From contig SAIX01000049.1 of the NCBI GenBank assembly GCA_004028765.1, forward strand, positions 1-64,000: DNA of 64,000 bases, read 5' to 3'. A program made the position numbers and the translations under genes. Within the stretch, counting starts at the first letter, position 1; each line of letters opens with the position of its first letter. Below, in pieces: positions 26,023 through 34,384 of the stretch. Origin of the DNA: Chitinophagaceae bacterium (GTDB taxonomy: Bacteria > Bacteroidota > Bacteroidia > Chitinophagales > Chitinophagaceae). A model generated the notes under the pieces. That model ran no database searches. It had not been told where the DNA came from and worked only from the letters and a program-made list of their open reading frames with translations.

Positions 26023-27342
26023 ATGAAAAACAACTTTCTTCTCTCACTCTCATTACTGGCCGTTTTCAGCGCCTGCGCCCAGCAACCGGGCGATAACCCT
26101 GGTGTTTATTCACCTGAAAAGAGCGCTGTCCCGAAACCGGCAGGGCTCGTAGCTGATGCGGACAACGCCGGATTAAAACTGCCCGCAGGTTTTGGTGCGA
26201 TCAAAGTTGCGGATGGCATTGGCCGTGCAAGACATATTGTGGTTACCCAGCAGGGAGATATTTATGTAAAACTGATGCGTGCTGTGGATGGGAAAGGAGT
26301 TTTAAAATTGCATGACAACAATGGTGATGGTAAATCAGACGCCACCACCGGCTTTGGTAATTATGGCGGTACAGGTATCGCCATTAAGAACGGGTACCTC
26401 TACGCATCTTCCGATGAAGAAGTGTTCCGCTATAAGCTGGATGCAAAAGGCGATGTGATCGCCCCGCTTCAACCTGAAAAAATTATTTCCGGACTGATTA
26501 ACCGCCGCCAGCATGAATCAAAGTCCATCGCGCTGGATAACAATGGAAATATTTATGTGAACATCGGCGCTTATTCCAATTCCTGCCAGGAGCGCGACAG
26601 GCAAACAGGTTCAATGGGGATGAAACCCTGCCCCATACTCGATTCTGCCGGTGGCATCTGGCAGTTCAAAGCGGATAAACTGAACCAGACTTATGGAGAT
26701 GGGGTTCGCTATGCCACCGGTTTGCGCAATGTCGTAGGGCTCGACTGGAACAGCCAGGCCAACCAGCTGTTTGTAATGCAGCATGGAAGAGATGACCTGC
26801 ATAATATTTTCCCTGCCTTATACACCGAGCAGGAAAATGCAGACCTGCCTGCTGAAACCATGTATGCTTTAAAGAAAGGCGACAACGCGGGCTGGCCTTA
26901 TATTTATTACGATCCTTTTAAGAATAAAAAAATACAATCACCTGAATATGGTGGCGATGGTAAGAAAGAAGGCAGCAGCGAATATGTAGATCCGGTTGTA
27001 GCATTCCCTGCGCACATGGCGCCGAATGGATTATTGTTTTATACCGGGAATATGTTTCCTGCAAAATATAAGAATGGTGCATTCATTGCATTTCATGGTT
27101 CCTGGAACCGCGCACCACTTCCGCAGGAAGGATATTATGTAGCATTTGTTCCTTTTGAGAATGGAAAACCCAGTGGTAAATGGGAAGTATTCGCCAATGG
27201 TTTTGCAGGCATAGAAGTGGTTACCGGTACGCGCGGCGCGCAACACCGCCCTTGCGGATTGGCCCAGGGCCCCGATGGGTCGCTCTACGTATCCGATGAT
27301 GTTAAGGGAACCATTTACCGTATCATTTATACCGGCAAATAA
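26023..27342 (+). CDS. PQQ-type sugar dehydrogenase-like lipoprotein
   Basis: 439 residues. N-terminus MKNNFLLSLSLLAVFSAC ends in a lipobox, so it is a periplasmic lipoprotein. The propeller resembles soluble glucose/sorbosone dehydrogenases (GdhB fold): DIYVKLMRAVDGKGVLKLHDNNGDGKSD, YATGLRNVVGLDWNSQANQLFVMQHGRD, NGLLFYTGNMFPAKYKNGAFIAFHGSWNR and RPCGLAQGPDGSLYVSDDVKGTIYRI. Relatives pass electrons from sugars through PQQ to cytochrome c; the next gene, 3 bp away, encodes one. PQQ binding is not proven by sequence. The location between hisC and hisB is unexpected. Confidence 0.85.
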   Translation: MKNNFLLSLSLLAVFSACAQQPGDNPGVYSPEKSAVPKPAGLVADADNAGLKLPAGFGAIKVADGIGRARHIVVTQQGDIYVKLMRAVDGKGVLKLHDNNGDGKSDATTGFGNYGGTGIAIKNGYLYASSDEEVFRYKLDAKGDVIAPLQPEKIISGLINRRQHESKSIALDNNGNIYVNIGAYSNSCQERDRQTGSMGMKPCPILDSAGGIWQFKADKLNQTYGDGVRYATGLRNVVGLDWNSQANQLFVMQHGRDDLHNIFPALYTEQENADLPAETMYALKKGDNAGWPYIYYDPFKNKKIQSPEYGGDGKKEGSSEYVDPVVAFPAHMAPNGLLFYTGNMFPAKYKNGAFIAFHGSWNRAPLPQEGYYVAFVPFENGKPSGKWEVFANGFAGIEVVTGTRGAQHRPCGLAQGPDGSLYVSDDVKGTIYRIIYTGK

Positions 27343-27345
27343 AGT

Positions 27346-27816
27346 ATGAAACAAAAAGCATTGATGGCACTAAGTGCATTGGCCCTGCTCTCATTCCAAA
27401 CGGCTCCAAAAAAAACTGCTTCTGCTTCGGCGGTGAATAAATCCAATGCTGCCACGCCTGCAAAGACGACTGCAGGCAATGCAGCTGTGATGGAAAGGGG
27501 GAAAACGGTTTACCTCACCCAATGCCTTGCCTGTCACCAGGTAGATGGCGGTGGTGTACCTCACCTGAATGCACCCCTTGATGGCGCAACTGCGGTTACG
27601 GGTAAAGACAAGGCAAAACTGATTACGATTGTGATAAAGGGACTAAAAGGGGTGGAACTGGATGGCGAATTTTACAGCAATGCCATGGCCCCGCATCCTG
27701 AAATGACCGATCAGCAGATTGCAGATGTATTAACCTATATAAGGAACAGTTGGAGCAATAAAGCCTCTGCTGTTACAGCAGCGGAAGTAAAAGCCGTTAG
27801 GGCTAAAATAAAATGA
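27346..27816 (+). CDS. Cytochrome c (class I)
   Basis: 156 residues with an N-terminal export signal ([17 protein letters not shown]) and a low-complexity Ala/Thr/Lys linker. One heme site [19 protein letters not shown]; axial methionine probably in [28 protein letters not shown]. It accepts electrons, most likely from the preceding sugar dehydrogenase. Its stop codon is one base from the hisB start, so hisB expression is coupled to it. Confidence 0.92.
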   Translation: MKQKALMALSALALLSFQTAPKKTASASAVNKSNAATPAKTTAGNAAVMERGKTVYLTQCLACHQVDGGGVPHLNAPLDGATAVTGKDKAKLITIVIKGLKGVELDGEFYSNAMAPHPEMTDQQIADVLTYIRNSWSNKASAVTAAEVKAVRAKIK

Positions 27817-27817
27817 A

Positions 27818-28951
27818 ATGGCCAAAAGGATCTTATTTATTGACAGGGATGGAGTAGTGTTACAGGAACCGCCTTTGGATTTCCAGGTAGACAGTATTGA
27901 GAAAACTTCTTTTGTTCCCGGGGCAATCACTGCATTGGCACGGATAGCAGCAGAACTGGATTTTTATAAAGTGATGGTGACCAACCAGGACGGGTTGGGT
28001 ACTGAATCGTATCCTGAAAAAGATTTTAGCCCTTATCATAACCTGATGCTGCGCACATTGCAGGGTGAAGGGTTTGTGTTTGATGAAATGATCATCGACA
28101 AAACTTTTGCACACGAAAACAAGCCTACACGTAAACCGGGTACAGCTTTACTGCAGCACTTCATCAACAACCCGGAATATGATCTCGCCAATTCATTTGT
28201 GATCGGCGACAGGTGGAGTGATATTGAACTGGCAAAAAACCTCGGTTGTAAAGCCATTTATTTTCGTTCAGGTCTGCACCAGTTAACGGATGAACAGGAA
28301 ATAAGGTTGCGTGAGACGATCGTTTTTGAAACCGGCGACTGGCAGGCAGTATATACTTTTCTGAAGCTTGGATTAAGAAAAGTAACGCATGAACGGAATA
28401 CAAACGAAACAAAGATCCATATAGAACTGAACCTGGATGGCAGCGGTAAGGCAAAAATTGAAACGGGCCTTGGTTTTTTTGATCATATGCTCGACCAGAT
28501 CGCGAGGCATGGGAAGATGGATCTCACCGTGATCACAAAAGGTGACCTGCATATTGATGAACACCACACTATTGAAGATACCGGTATTGCTTTGGGCGAA
28601 GCGTTTGCAAAAGCGCTGGCCGATAAACGCGGCATGGAAAGATATGGATTCGCACTGCCGATGGATGAAGCCGAAGCAAAAGTACTGATCGATTTCGGCG
28701 GGCGTAACTGGATCGTTTGGGATGCTGAATTTAAAAGAGAAAAAATAGGGGAGGTGCCTACTGAAATGTTTTTTCATTTCTTCAAATCATTCAGTGATGC
28801 GGCAAAATGCAACCTGAACATCGAATGTACCGGCGAGAACGAACACCATAAAATTGAAGCCATCTTCAAAGCCTTTGCCAAAGCTATCCGTATGGCCGTA
28901 AAGCGCGACCCGATGAGTAATCACCTGCCTTCTACGAAAGGGGTTTTGTGA
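27818..28951 (+). CDS. hisB: Bifunctional histidinol-phosphatase / imidazoleglycerol-phosphate dehydratase
   Basis: 377 residues, a fusion. Residues 1-165 are the HAD-type phosphatase: [13 protein letters not shown] (usually GTLI, here GVVL, both catalytic Asp kept), VTNQDGLG and [19 protein letters not shown]. Residues about 185-377 are the dehydratase: [37 protein letters not shown] and [20 protein letters not shown] with the manganese-binding histidines. The fused form is usual in Bacteroidota and enterobacteria. It ends the first part of the his operon and meets DUF2147 convergently, with a long inverted repeat between. Confidence 0.96.
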   Translation: MAKRILFIDRDGVVLQEPPLDFQVDSIEKTSFVPGAITALARIAAELDFYKVMVTNQDGLGTESYPEKDFSPYHNLMLRTLQGEGFVFDEMIIDKTFAHENKPTRKPGTALLQHFINNPEYDLANSFVIGDRWSDIELAKNLGCKAIYFRSGLHQLTDEQEIRLRETIVFETGDWQAVYTFLKLGLRKVTHERNTNETKIHIELNLDGSGKAKIETGLGFFDHMLDQIARHGKMDLTVITKGDLHIDEHHTIEDTGIALGEAFAKALADKRGMERYGFALPMDEAEAKVLIDFGGRNWIVWDAEFKREKIGEVPTEMFFHFFKSFSDAAKCNLNIECTGENEHHKIEAIFKAFAKAIRMAVKRDPMSNHLPSTKGVL

Positions 28952-28954
28952 GAG

Positions 28955-29021
28955 AGTTAAAAGTGAATAGTTAAAAGTGAGGAACAGTATACTTTAGACT
29001 TTTAACTATTCACTTTTAACT
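28955..29021. terminator. Long inverted repeat between hisB and the DUF2147 gene
   Basis: Two perfect 24-bp arms (28955-28978 and 28998-29021, starting AGTTAAAAGTGAATAG) around a 19-bp loop. The arms are made of the AGTTAAAAGT repeat phrase. The position between two convergent stop codons suggests a bidirectional terminator, although the stem is AT-rich and has no clean T-run. Confidence 0.6.
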
Positions 29022-29022
29022 T

Positions 29023-29460
29023 TTAACTCTGCCTCACCCTCGTCCACACTTCCGTTCTCCCGATCAGTGAAATGCCGATATAGCCACGGATGCTGAGTGT
29101 ATTGGCATCTTTAAGTTTCATGTAGCATTTATAGTCTTTCCCGTTTTTGGGGTCATAGATACGACCGCTGTTCCATTCACCGTCATTGTATGTAAAACTG
29201 CGCAGCAGGATGGTGCCCTGTAAAGGTTTTGTACGAAGTGATGCATCAGGGTTATTGGCGTCGAGTTTGGGGTTGCCATTTTTATCATTGGGTTCTTTCA
29301 TCCAGATAAGCCTGCCGAAATATTGGTTTCCTTCTTTATAGATCTGCACTTTCCCTTCGCCCGTGGAACTTAACCAGGTACCGATGATGTCATCAGGCCC
29401 ACCATAGGCAAAAGCTTTCGAACAAAGGAAAAGACCGATAAGAACCCATATCTTTTTCAT
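29023..29460 (-). CDS. DUF2147 protein
   Basis: 145 residues with a signal peptide (MKKIWVLIGLFLCSKAFA). The DUF2147 core is clear: DIIGTWLSSTGEGKVQIYKEGNQYFGRLIWMKEP, GTILLRSFTYNDGEWNSGRIYDPKNGKDYKCYMKL and LSIRGYIGISLIGRTEVWTRV. It is a lipocalin-like exported protein of unknown ligand, common in Bacteroidota. It stands alone, facing hisB. Confidence 0.9.
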   Translation of the reverse strand: MKKIWVLIGLFLCSKAFAYGGPDDIIGTWLSSTGEGKVQIYKEGNQYFGRLIWMKEPNDKNGNPKLDANNPDASLRTKPLQGTILLRSFTYNDGEWNSGRIYDPKNGKDYKCYMKLKDANTLSIRGYIGISLIGRTEVWTRVRQS

Positions 29461-29723
29461 GTAAATGATTTTTCAAAAATTCATGATCCAGAAAACAGAA
29501 ATTTAAGTCAGGATTTGATAACAATTTCAATATTCGTTCTTCTTTTGATTTTTTTTCACCACAGAGGCACAGAGTGTATGAAGTTTCGCGGAGGTGGTTA
29601 AAGAAGTTAAAAAGGTTAAAGAGGTCAAATTACTTTCCGATTTGCTGCTCCTTGTTCTTCTGCTCCTCTGCTCCCTTTAACATTCATTATCCCTTGTTCG
29701 ATATTCAATATTCCCTACGCGAT
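29461..29723. repeat. Repeat-rich gap before the amidohydrolase stop
   Basis: Holds CACCACAGAGGCACAGAGTG, AAGAAGTTAAAAAGGTTAAAG, CTGCTCCTTGTTCTTCTGCTCC and TTGTTCGATATTCAATATTCCC phrases. No gene or promoter was recognised. Confidence 0.6.
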
Positions 29724-30995
29724 TCAGGGCTTCACATAGAGCACCCCGTTCTTCATCACAAGCGCAGTTTTTCGTATCGAGGAAATTTCCTGCGTGGGGT
29801 CACCATCAACAGCAATGATATCTGCCAGTAACCCTTTTTTTAACCTGCCGATACTATTGCCATATCCAAACACGTCCGCATTTACCGAAGTGGCGCTTTT
29901 TAAAACATCAAGTGGTTTCATTCCGTATGCCACCATCGCTTCCATCTCTCTCGCATTGTCACCATGTGCATATACGCCCACATCCCCGCCAAAGCAAATT
30001 GTCACATTTTTTTTCATCGCCAGCTGAAACGCTTTTCGCTTGGTAATGATACGTGTTGGTTCAGGCAGGGATCCTTTTATCCATCCGTCATATTGCGCGG
30101 TTGCTTCAGCTGCGCTGAGTGTGGGGCAATACGCAGTTTTATGCTGCAGCATCAGGTCAAAAATTTCTTCTGTTGCATTGTCGCCATGTTCAATGGTTGA
30201 AACACCGGCCAGAATTGCCCTGCGCATCCCTTCTTCAGTAACTGCATGTGCCACTACTTTTCTGCCGCTGCTTGCTGCCACCGCAACAACCGTTTTTAAT
30301 TCCTCGAGTGTGAAAGTGGGCTCCGATTTTTTCTTATCAAGTCCCCAGCGGTAATCGGCATATACTTTTACAAGATCAGCGCCATTCCCGATCTGTGTCC
30401 GCGCTTCTTTGATCAATGCATCCACACCATCTGCTTCAGCCGCACCGCGGATAATGGTATGATCCGTATTTTTTGTTTTAGGCCCGTAACTCCCGGTGGC
30501 TACTATCGCCCTGGTGGCAATAATCATTCTCGGGCCGGGTATTACACCCTTTTCGATTGCGGATTTCAATCCCACATCATCATAATCCGCACCCTCAGTG
30601 CCGAGATCGCGTACGGTGGTAAACCCGGCCAGCAGTGTTTTTTGCGCATGCACTACAGCCCTTGCCACTCTTTCCGAGCGCGCTTCATTCAGTACCTGTT
30701 CGTCCCATTTGGTTTCATTGTATGGGTGCAGCAGCAGGTGAGAATGCCCTTCGATCAACCCCGGCAAAAGCGTTTTCCCTTTGAGCTCTATCGTGCGGTA
30801 GTTACCACTTGGGTGAATCGAAGCACTCTCTCCAACCGCAGTGATCTTATCGCCACTGATCAATACCGCCCAGTCCTGGTGCAGTGTTTCCCCATCAAAT
30901 AACCTGTCTGCTTTCAGCAGGATCGCAGTATCGGTTTGCTGTGCTGACGCGCATAGCCCGTTTAATAAAAGGGTTGCAATCAATATTTTTTTCAT
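29724..30995 (-). CDS. Exported amidohydrolase (imidazolonepropionase/prolidase-like)
   Basis: 423 residues from ATG 30995, which starts a proper signal peptide (MKKILIATLLLNGLCASAQ). Metal ligands of the amidohydrolase superfamily are visible: GLIEGHSHLLLHPY (HxH), VKVYADY with a lysine candidate, VVAHAVTEEG, TIEHGDNAT and CFGGDVGVYAHG. Such exported members cleave dipeptides or related amides. Substrate unknown. It is divergent from the trp operon and shares its upstream region with the trp promoter. Confidence 0.88.
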   Translation of the reverse strand: MKKILIATLLLNGLCASAQQTDTAILLKADRLFDGETLHQDWAVLISGDKITAVGESASIHPSGNYRTIELKGKTLLPGLIEGHSHLLLHPYNETKWDEQVLNEARSERVARAVVHAQKTLLAGFTTVRDLGTEGADYDDVGLKSAIEKGVIPGPRMIIATRAIVATGSYGPKTKNTDHTIIRGAAEADGVDALIKEARTQIGNGADLVKVYADYRWGLDKKKSEPTFTLEELKTVVAVAASSGRKVVAHAVTEEGMRRAILAGVSTIEHGDNATEEIFDLMLQHKTAYCPTLSAAEATAQYDGWIKGSLPEPTRIITKRKAFQLAMKKNVTICFGGDVGVYAHGDNAREMEAMVAYGMKPLDVLKSATSVNADVFGYGNSIGRLKKGLLADIIAVDGDPTQEISSIRKTALVMKNGVLYVKP

Positions 30996-31045
30996 AGTAA
31001 AGGCTGTAGATGAAGATAACAAAGGATCGGGGCTGCTAAAAAAAA

Positions 31046-31077
31046 TTTGTTTATCCAAACATTCTGCCCCAAATTTG
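31046..31077 (+). promoter_or_regulatory. Promoter of the trp leader and operon
   Basis: TTTG (31046-31049), 20 nt, CAAATTTG (31070-31077), seven of eight matches to TAnnTTTG. As in the his promoter, the leader ATG follows after exactly seven bases. Confidence 0.72.
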
Positions 31078-31084
31078 CCCTGTC

Positions 31085-31144
31085 ATGAAACAAATAGCAG
31101 GGCAAAATTGGTGGTGGCATTCAAACTCCGGTCGGGGATTGTAA
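31085..31144 (+). CDS. trpL: Tryptophan operon leader peptide
   Basis: A 19-codon ORF below the track's length limit: MKQIAGQNWWWHSNSGRGL. Three consecutive Trp codons (31109-31117) sit upstream of a terminator and of trpE. This is the classical sensor of charged tRNA-Trp. The last codons and the stop (142-144) overlap the segment GTCGGGG that can pair with the left arm of the terminator. Confidence 0.88.
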   Translation: MKQIAGQNWWWHSNSGRGL

Positions 31145-31204
31145 TGGCATGCCAGTACGTTTGAATCATATTCAAAACCCCGACAATAAAATGTCGGGGT
31201 TTTT
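31119..31204 (+). terminator. trp operon attenuator
   Basis: Terminator: AAAACCCCGACA (31174-31185) and TGTCGGGGTTTT (31192-31203), a perfect 12-bp stem with loop ATAAAA and T-rich tail. Antiterminator: GTCGGGG (31131-31137), inside the end of the leader ORF, pairs perfectly with CCCCGAC (31178-31184). Further possible pairings are ATTCAAAC (31119-31126) with GTTTGAAT (31159-31166), and the latter with ATTCAAA (31170-31176). A ribosome stalled at the Trp codons leaves GTCGGGG free and prevents termination; one at the stop codon masks it. Confidence 0.87.
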
Positions 31205-31263
31205 GTTTTTGTGAATTGATGATACCGCTGAAAACAAGCGGCGGAAAAGAGGAAATACATACC

Positions 31264-32679
31264 ATGAAAAAGATCGAATTACAGACTGAATGCCGCAAGA
31301 TGCTGGCCGACCTGTTCACCCCCGTAGGCGTTTACCTGCGCGTGCGCGACCGTTTCCGCGATACGGTACTGCTCGAAAGCACCGATCACCACCAGGCGGA
31401 GAACAGTTATTCGTTTATCTGCATCAATGCCATCGCGGGTATCGAGATCAGTTCCAAAAAAAGTATCGAATTCAAATTGCCCGGGCAAAAACCGGAGCGT
31501 ATAGATATCAAAGATGTGGCTGCTGTGCCGGAACAGTTGTGGTCGTTTATGCAGCGCTTCGATGTGCATAAGCCATCGGTAAAAGAGGGCCGTTTTGCGC
31601 AGGGCCTGTTTGGTTATACCAGTTTTGATGCGGTACAGTTTTTCGATACCATCACCTTGCATACGGCTGCATCAACTGAACCTGCCATCCCATTGATCCG
31701 TTACAGGTTGTACCAGTATGTGATCGCTTTTAATCATTTCAAAGACGAACTCTATATCTGCGAAAACAGTTTGCCGGGCATCGAATCTGAACTCGCTGTT
31801 GTTGAATCGCTGATCAGGAGCAAAGATGTCCCGGTATTTCCTTTTAAGGCAAAGGGCAGTGAAACCTCCAATATGACCGACAGTGAATACCGGGAAATGG
31901 TGGAGAAAGGGATACGCCGCTGTATGCGTGGCGATGTTTTCCAGGTAGTGCTGAGCCGCCGCTTCCAGCAATCTTTTACCGGCGATGAATTCAATGTGTA
32001 CCGTTCGCTGCGCAGTGTGAACCCTTCCCCTTATCTTTTCTTTTTTGACTATGGCGATTATAAACTGATGGGCTCTTCTCCCGAGGCACAGCTCATTATT
32101 CAGAATGGGAAAGCGGTTGTACATCCCATCGCGGGAACTTTTAAAAGAACCGGTGATGATACACTTGACCAGCAGATGGCCGAAAAATTACTCAGCGATT
32201 CAAAAGAAAATGCAGAACACGTAATGCTCGTGGATCTTGCACGTAACGATCTCAGCCGTGCCTGTGAAGAAGTGGAGGTAAGTCATTACCGGCAGGTGCA
32301 GTATTACAGTCATGTGATCCACCTCGTTAGCGAAGTGGCCGGCAAAGTACGGGCTGGACAGAACCCGTTTGAACTGCTCGCCAAAACATTCCCTGCCGGG
32401 ACACTGAGTGGTGCGCCCAAATTCAAAGCGATGGAGATCATTGACGAATATGAACCAACCGCGCGCAGTTATTACGGGGGCGGAATCGGTTTTATTGGTT
32501 TTGATGGGACCTGTAACCATGCCATCATGATCCGCACGTTCCTTAGCAGGCACAATACACTGGTGTACCAGGCGGGAGCAGGTGTGGTGGCAGCCAGTGT
32601 CCCCGAAAATGAATTACAGGAAGTGAATAATAAGCTGAATGCATTGAAAAAAGCGATAGAGATCGCGGAAACGATTTAG
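31264..32679 (+). CDS. trpE: Anthranilate synthase component I
   Basis: 471 residues from ATG 31264 (MKKIELQTECRKMLADLFTPVGVYLRVRD); the ORF-track start is a TTG. TrpE makes anthranilate from chorismate with TrpG. The tryptophan feedback motif LLES is present (DTVLLESTDHHQAE). The chorismate-binding domain includes RCMRGDVFQVVLSRRF, HPIAGTFKRTGDD, DLARNDLSRACEEVEV, AGTLSGAPKFKAMEIIDEYEP and GGGIGFIGFDGTCNHAIMIRTF. It is first gene of a complete trp operon under leader control. Confidence 0.97.
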   Translation: MKKIELQTECRKMLADLFTPVGVYLRVRDRFRDTVLLESTDHHQAENSYSFICINAIAGIEISSKKSIEFKLPGQKPERIDIKDVAAVPEQLWSFMQRFDVHKPSVKEGRFAQGLFGYTSFDAVQFFDTITLHTAASTEPAIPLIRYRLYQYVIAFNHFKDELYICENSLPGIESELAVVESLIRSKDVPVFPFKAKGSETSNMTDSEYREMVEKGIRRCMRGDVFQVVLSRRFQQSFTGDEFNVYRSLRSVNPSPYLFFFDYGDYKLMGSSPEAQLIIQNGKAVVHPIAGTFKRTGDDTLDQQMAEKLLSDSKENAEHVMLVDLARNDLSRACEEVEVSHYRQVQYYSHVIHLVSEVAGKVRAGQNPFELLAKTFPAGTLSGAPKFKAMEIIDEYEPTARSYYGGGIGFIGFDGTCNHAIMIRTFLSRHNTLVYQAGAGVVAASVPENELQEVNNKLNALKKAIEIAETI

Positions 32680-32758
32680 TGCGGTTGGTTTATTTGTTCA
32701 CGGGTTTAATTGTTTATTAATTAAATGGTTTAGCAGGTTTAAAACAAGCAATCAGGTA
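32680..32758. repeat. Repeat words between trpE and trpG
   Basis: GGTTTATTTGTTCACGGGTT and TTTATTAATTAAATGGTTTA phrases fill most of this 79-bp gap, while the other trpG-to-trpB junctions are 1-2 bp gaps or overlaps. Confidence 0.55.
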
Positions 32759-33388
32759 ATGAAAATTTTAGTATTTGATAATTACGATTCGTTCACCTAT
32801 AACCTGGTTCATTTGGTGGAAAAGATCACAAATGAGAAAGTGGATGTATTCCGCAACGATGAACTGCCGATGGAGAAGGTGAAAGTGTATGATAAGATCA
32901 TTCTTTCTCCCGGCCCAGGCATACCTTCTGAAGCCGGCATGTTATTGCCATTGATCCGTGAATACGCCGCCAGCAAATCGATACTCGGCGTATGCCTTGG
33001 TCACCAGGCAATCGGCGAAGCGTTTGGTGGTACATTGACAAACCTCTCTACGGTATTTCATGGAGTGGCAACGAAGATCAAAGTGATCGGTCATGAATCA
33101 AAGACGCTGGATCGAGAAAGTGCAACTCACCATTCACCATTCACGACTCACCACTCACCCAGTGTTTTCGAAAACCTGCCTGATGAATTGGAAGTGGGCC
33201 GTTACCATAGCTGGGTGGTGGATGAAAAAAATTTTCCTTCCGAATTGGAAATCACCGCAAGGGATGCAAATAATTATATCATGGCCTTACGGCATAAAAC
33301 ATACGATATACAGGGTGTGCAGTTCCACCCGGAAAGTGTATTGACCCCCGACGGAGAAAAAATGTTACGAAACTGGTTAACAAAATAA
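32759..33388 (+). CDS. trpG: Anthranilate synthase component II with repeat-derived insert
   Basis: 209 residues, about 20 more than usual. Class I glutamine amidotransferase that supplies ammonia to TrpE: NYDSFTYNLVHL, LSPGPGIPSEAG, catalytic C79 in LGVCLGHQAIGE and the H190/E192 pair in GVQFHPES. The extra residues are at about 111-134 (GHESKTLDRESATHHSPFTT...), just before VFENLPDELEVGRYHSWVV. Their DNA (33124-33160) is the CTCACCATTCACCATTCACG phrase that fills intergenic gaps elsewhere. The frame stays open, and all catalytic residues are kept. The insert is probably a surface loop. Confidence 0.95.
   Translation: MKILVFDNYDSFTYNLVHLVEKITNEKVDVFRNDELPMEKVKVYDKIILSPGPGIPSEAGMLLPLIREYAASKSILGVCLGHQAIGEAFGGTLTNLSTVFHGVATKIKVIGHESKTLDRESATHHSPFTTHHSPSVFENLPDELEVGRYHSWVVDEKNFPSELEITARDANNYIMALRHKTYDIQGVQFHPESVLTPDGEKMLRNWLTK
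33124..33160. repeat. Intergenic repeat phrase inside trpG
   Basis: ACTCACCATTCACCATTCAC followed by GACTCACCACTCACCC, matching the families at 4620-4650, 4880-4900, 42140-42240 and 48520-48540. It is translated as ATHHSPFTTHHSP. Confidence 0.85.
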
Positions 33389-33390
33389 TT

Positions 33391-34383
33391 ATGAAAAAGA
33401 TCCTTCAATACTTATTTGAATACAAAACACTTTCCAGGGAAAAAGCAAAAGAAGTGTTGCTGAATATTTCCCGGGGCCAGTACAATGAGAGCGAGATATC
33501 TGCATTTATCACCGTATTCCTCATGCGCAGTATCACGATCGAAGAATTACAGGGTTTCAGGGATGCCCTGCTTGAACTTTGTGTAAAAACCGATCTGCAG
33601 GGACATAAAGTGATGGATATTGTTGGTACGGGCGGGGATGGGAAAAATACGTTTAATATTTCCACTTTGTCTTGTTTTATTGTGGCGGGCGCCGGACAAA
33701 AAGTAGCCAAGCATGGCAATTATGGTGCAACTTCTATCAGCGGTGCCTCGAATGTGATGGAACAACTGGGATATGTTTTTAAAAACGACAATGACCGCTT
33801 GCTTTCTGAACTCGAAAAAACCAATATCTGCTTTTTACACGCGCCCTTATTTCATCCGGCATTGAAAATTGTAGGCCCTATCCGGAAAAACCTGGGTGTG
33901 CGTACATTTTTCAATATGCTCGGCCCGATGGTAAACCCCGCAGTTCCTGCCTATCAACTGGTGGGTGTTTATAATCTTGAGATGGCACGGATCTATAACT
34001 ATCTCCTGCAGCAAACCGGCAACGCATTCACGATCATCCATAGCCTCGACGGATATGATGAAATATCTCTCACCGGCGATACCAAAGTGATCACCAATCA
34101 GGGGGAAAGGGTGATGACACCTGAGCAACTGGGTAAACGAATTGTTTCGCCCGAAGACATTTATGGCGGTAACTCAGTGGAAGATGCTGCAAAACTGTTT
34201 ACAAAAATCATCCGGGGCGAAGGCAGCTGGGCGCAGAATGCAGTGGTGCTCGCCAATGCGGCAATGGCATTGCATTGCACCAGCAATTACCCCGGATATG
34301 CCGAAGCTTATGATGCGGCAGTAGAAAGCCTCGAAAGCGGAAAAGCTTACCAGGCATTGCAAACTTTAATCAGCATGCAGTAA
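33391..34383 (+). CDS. trpD: Anthranilate phosphoribosyltransferase
   Basis: 330 residues. Transfers phosphoribose from PRPP to anthranilate. The PRPP loop is DIVGTGGDGKNTFNISTLSCFIVAGAG; KHGNYGATSISGASNVMEQLGY and HAPLFHPALKIVGPIRKNLGVRTFFNMLGPMVNP complete the pattern. It starts 2 bp after trpG and ends 1 bp before trpC, so the genes are coupled. Confidence 0.97.
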   Translation: MKKILQYLFEYKTLSREKAKEVLLNISRGQYNESEISAFITVFLMRSITIEELQGFRDALLELCVKTDLQGHKVMDIVGTGGDGKNTFNISTLSCFIVAGAGQKVAKHGNYGATSISGASNVMEQLGYVFKNDNDRLLSELEKTNICFLHAPLFHPALKIVGPIRKNLGVRTFFNMLGPMVNPAVPAYQLVGVYNLEMARIYNYLLQQTGNAFTIIHSLDGYDEISLTGDTKVITNQGERVMTPEQLGKRIVSPEDIYGGNSVEDAAKLFTKIIRGEGSWAQNAVVLANAAMALHCTSNYPGYAEAYDAAVESLESGKAYQALQTLISMQ

Positions 34384-34384
34384 T

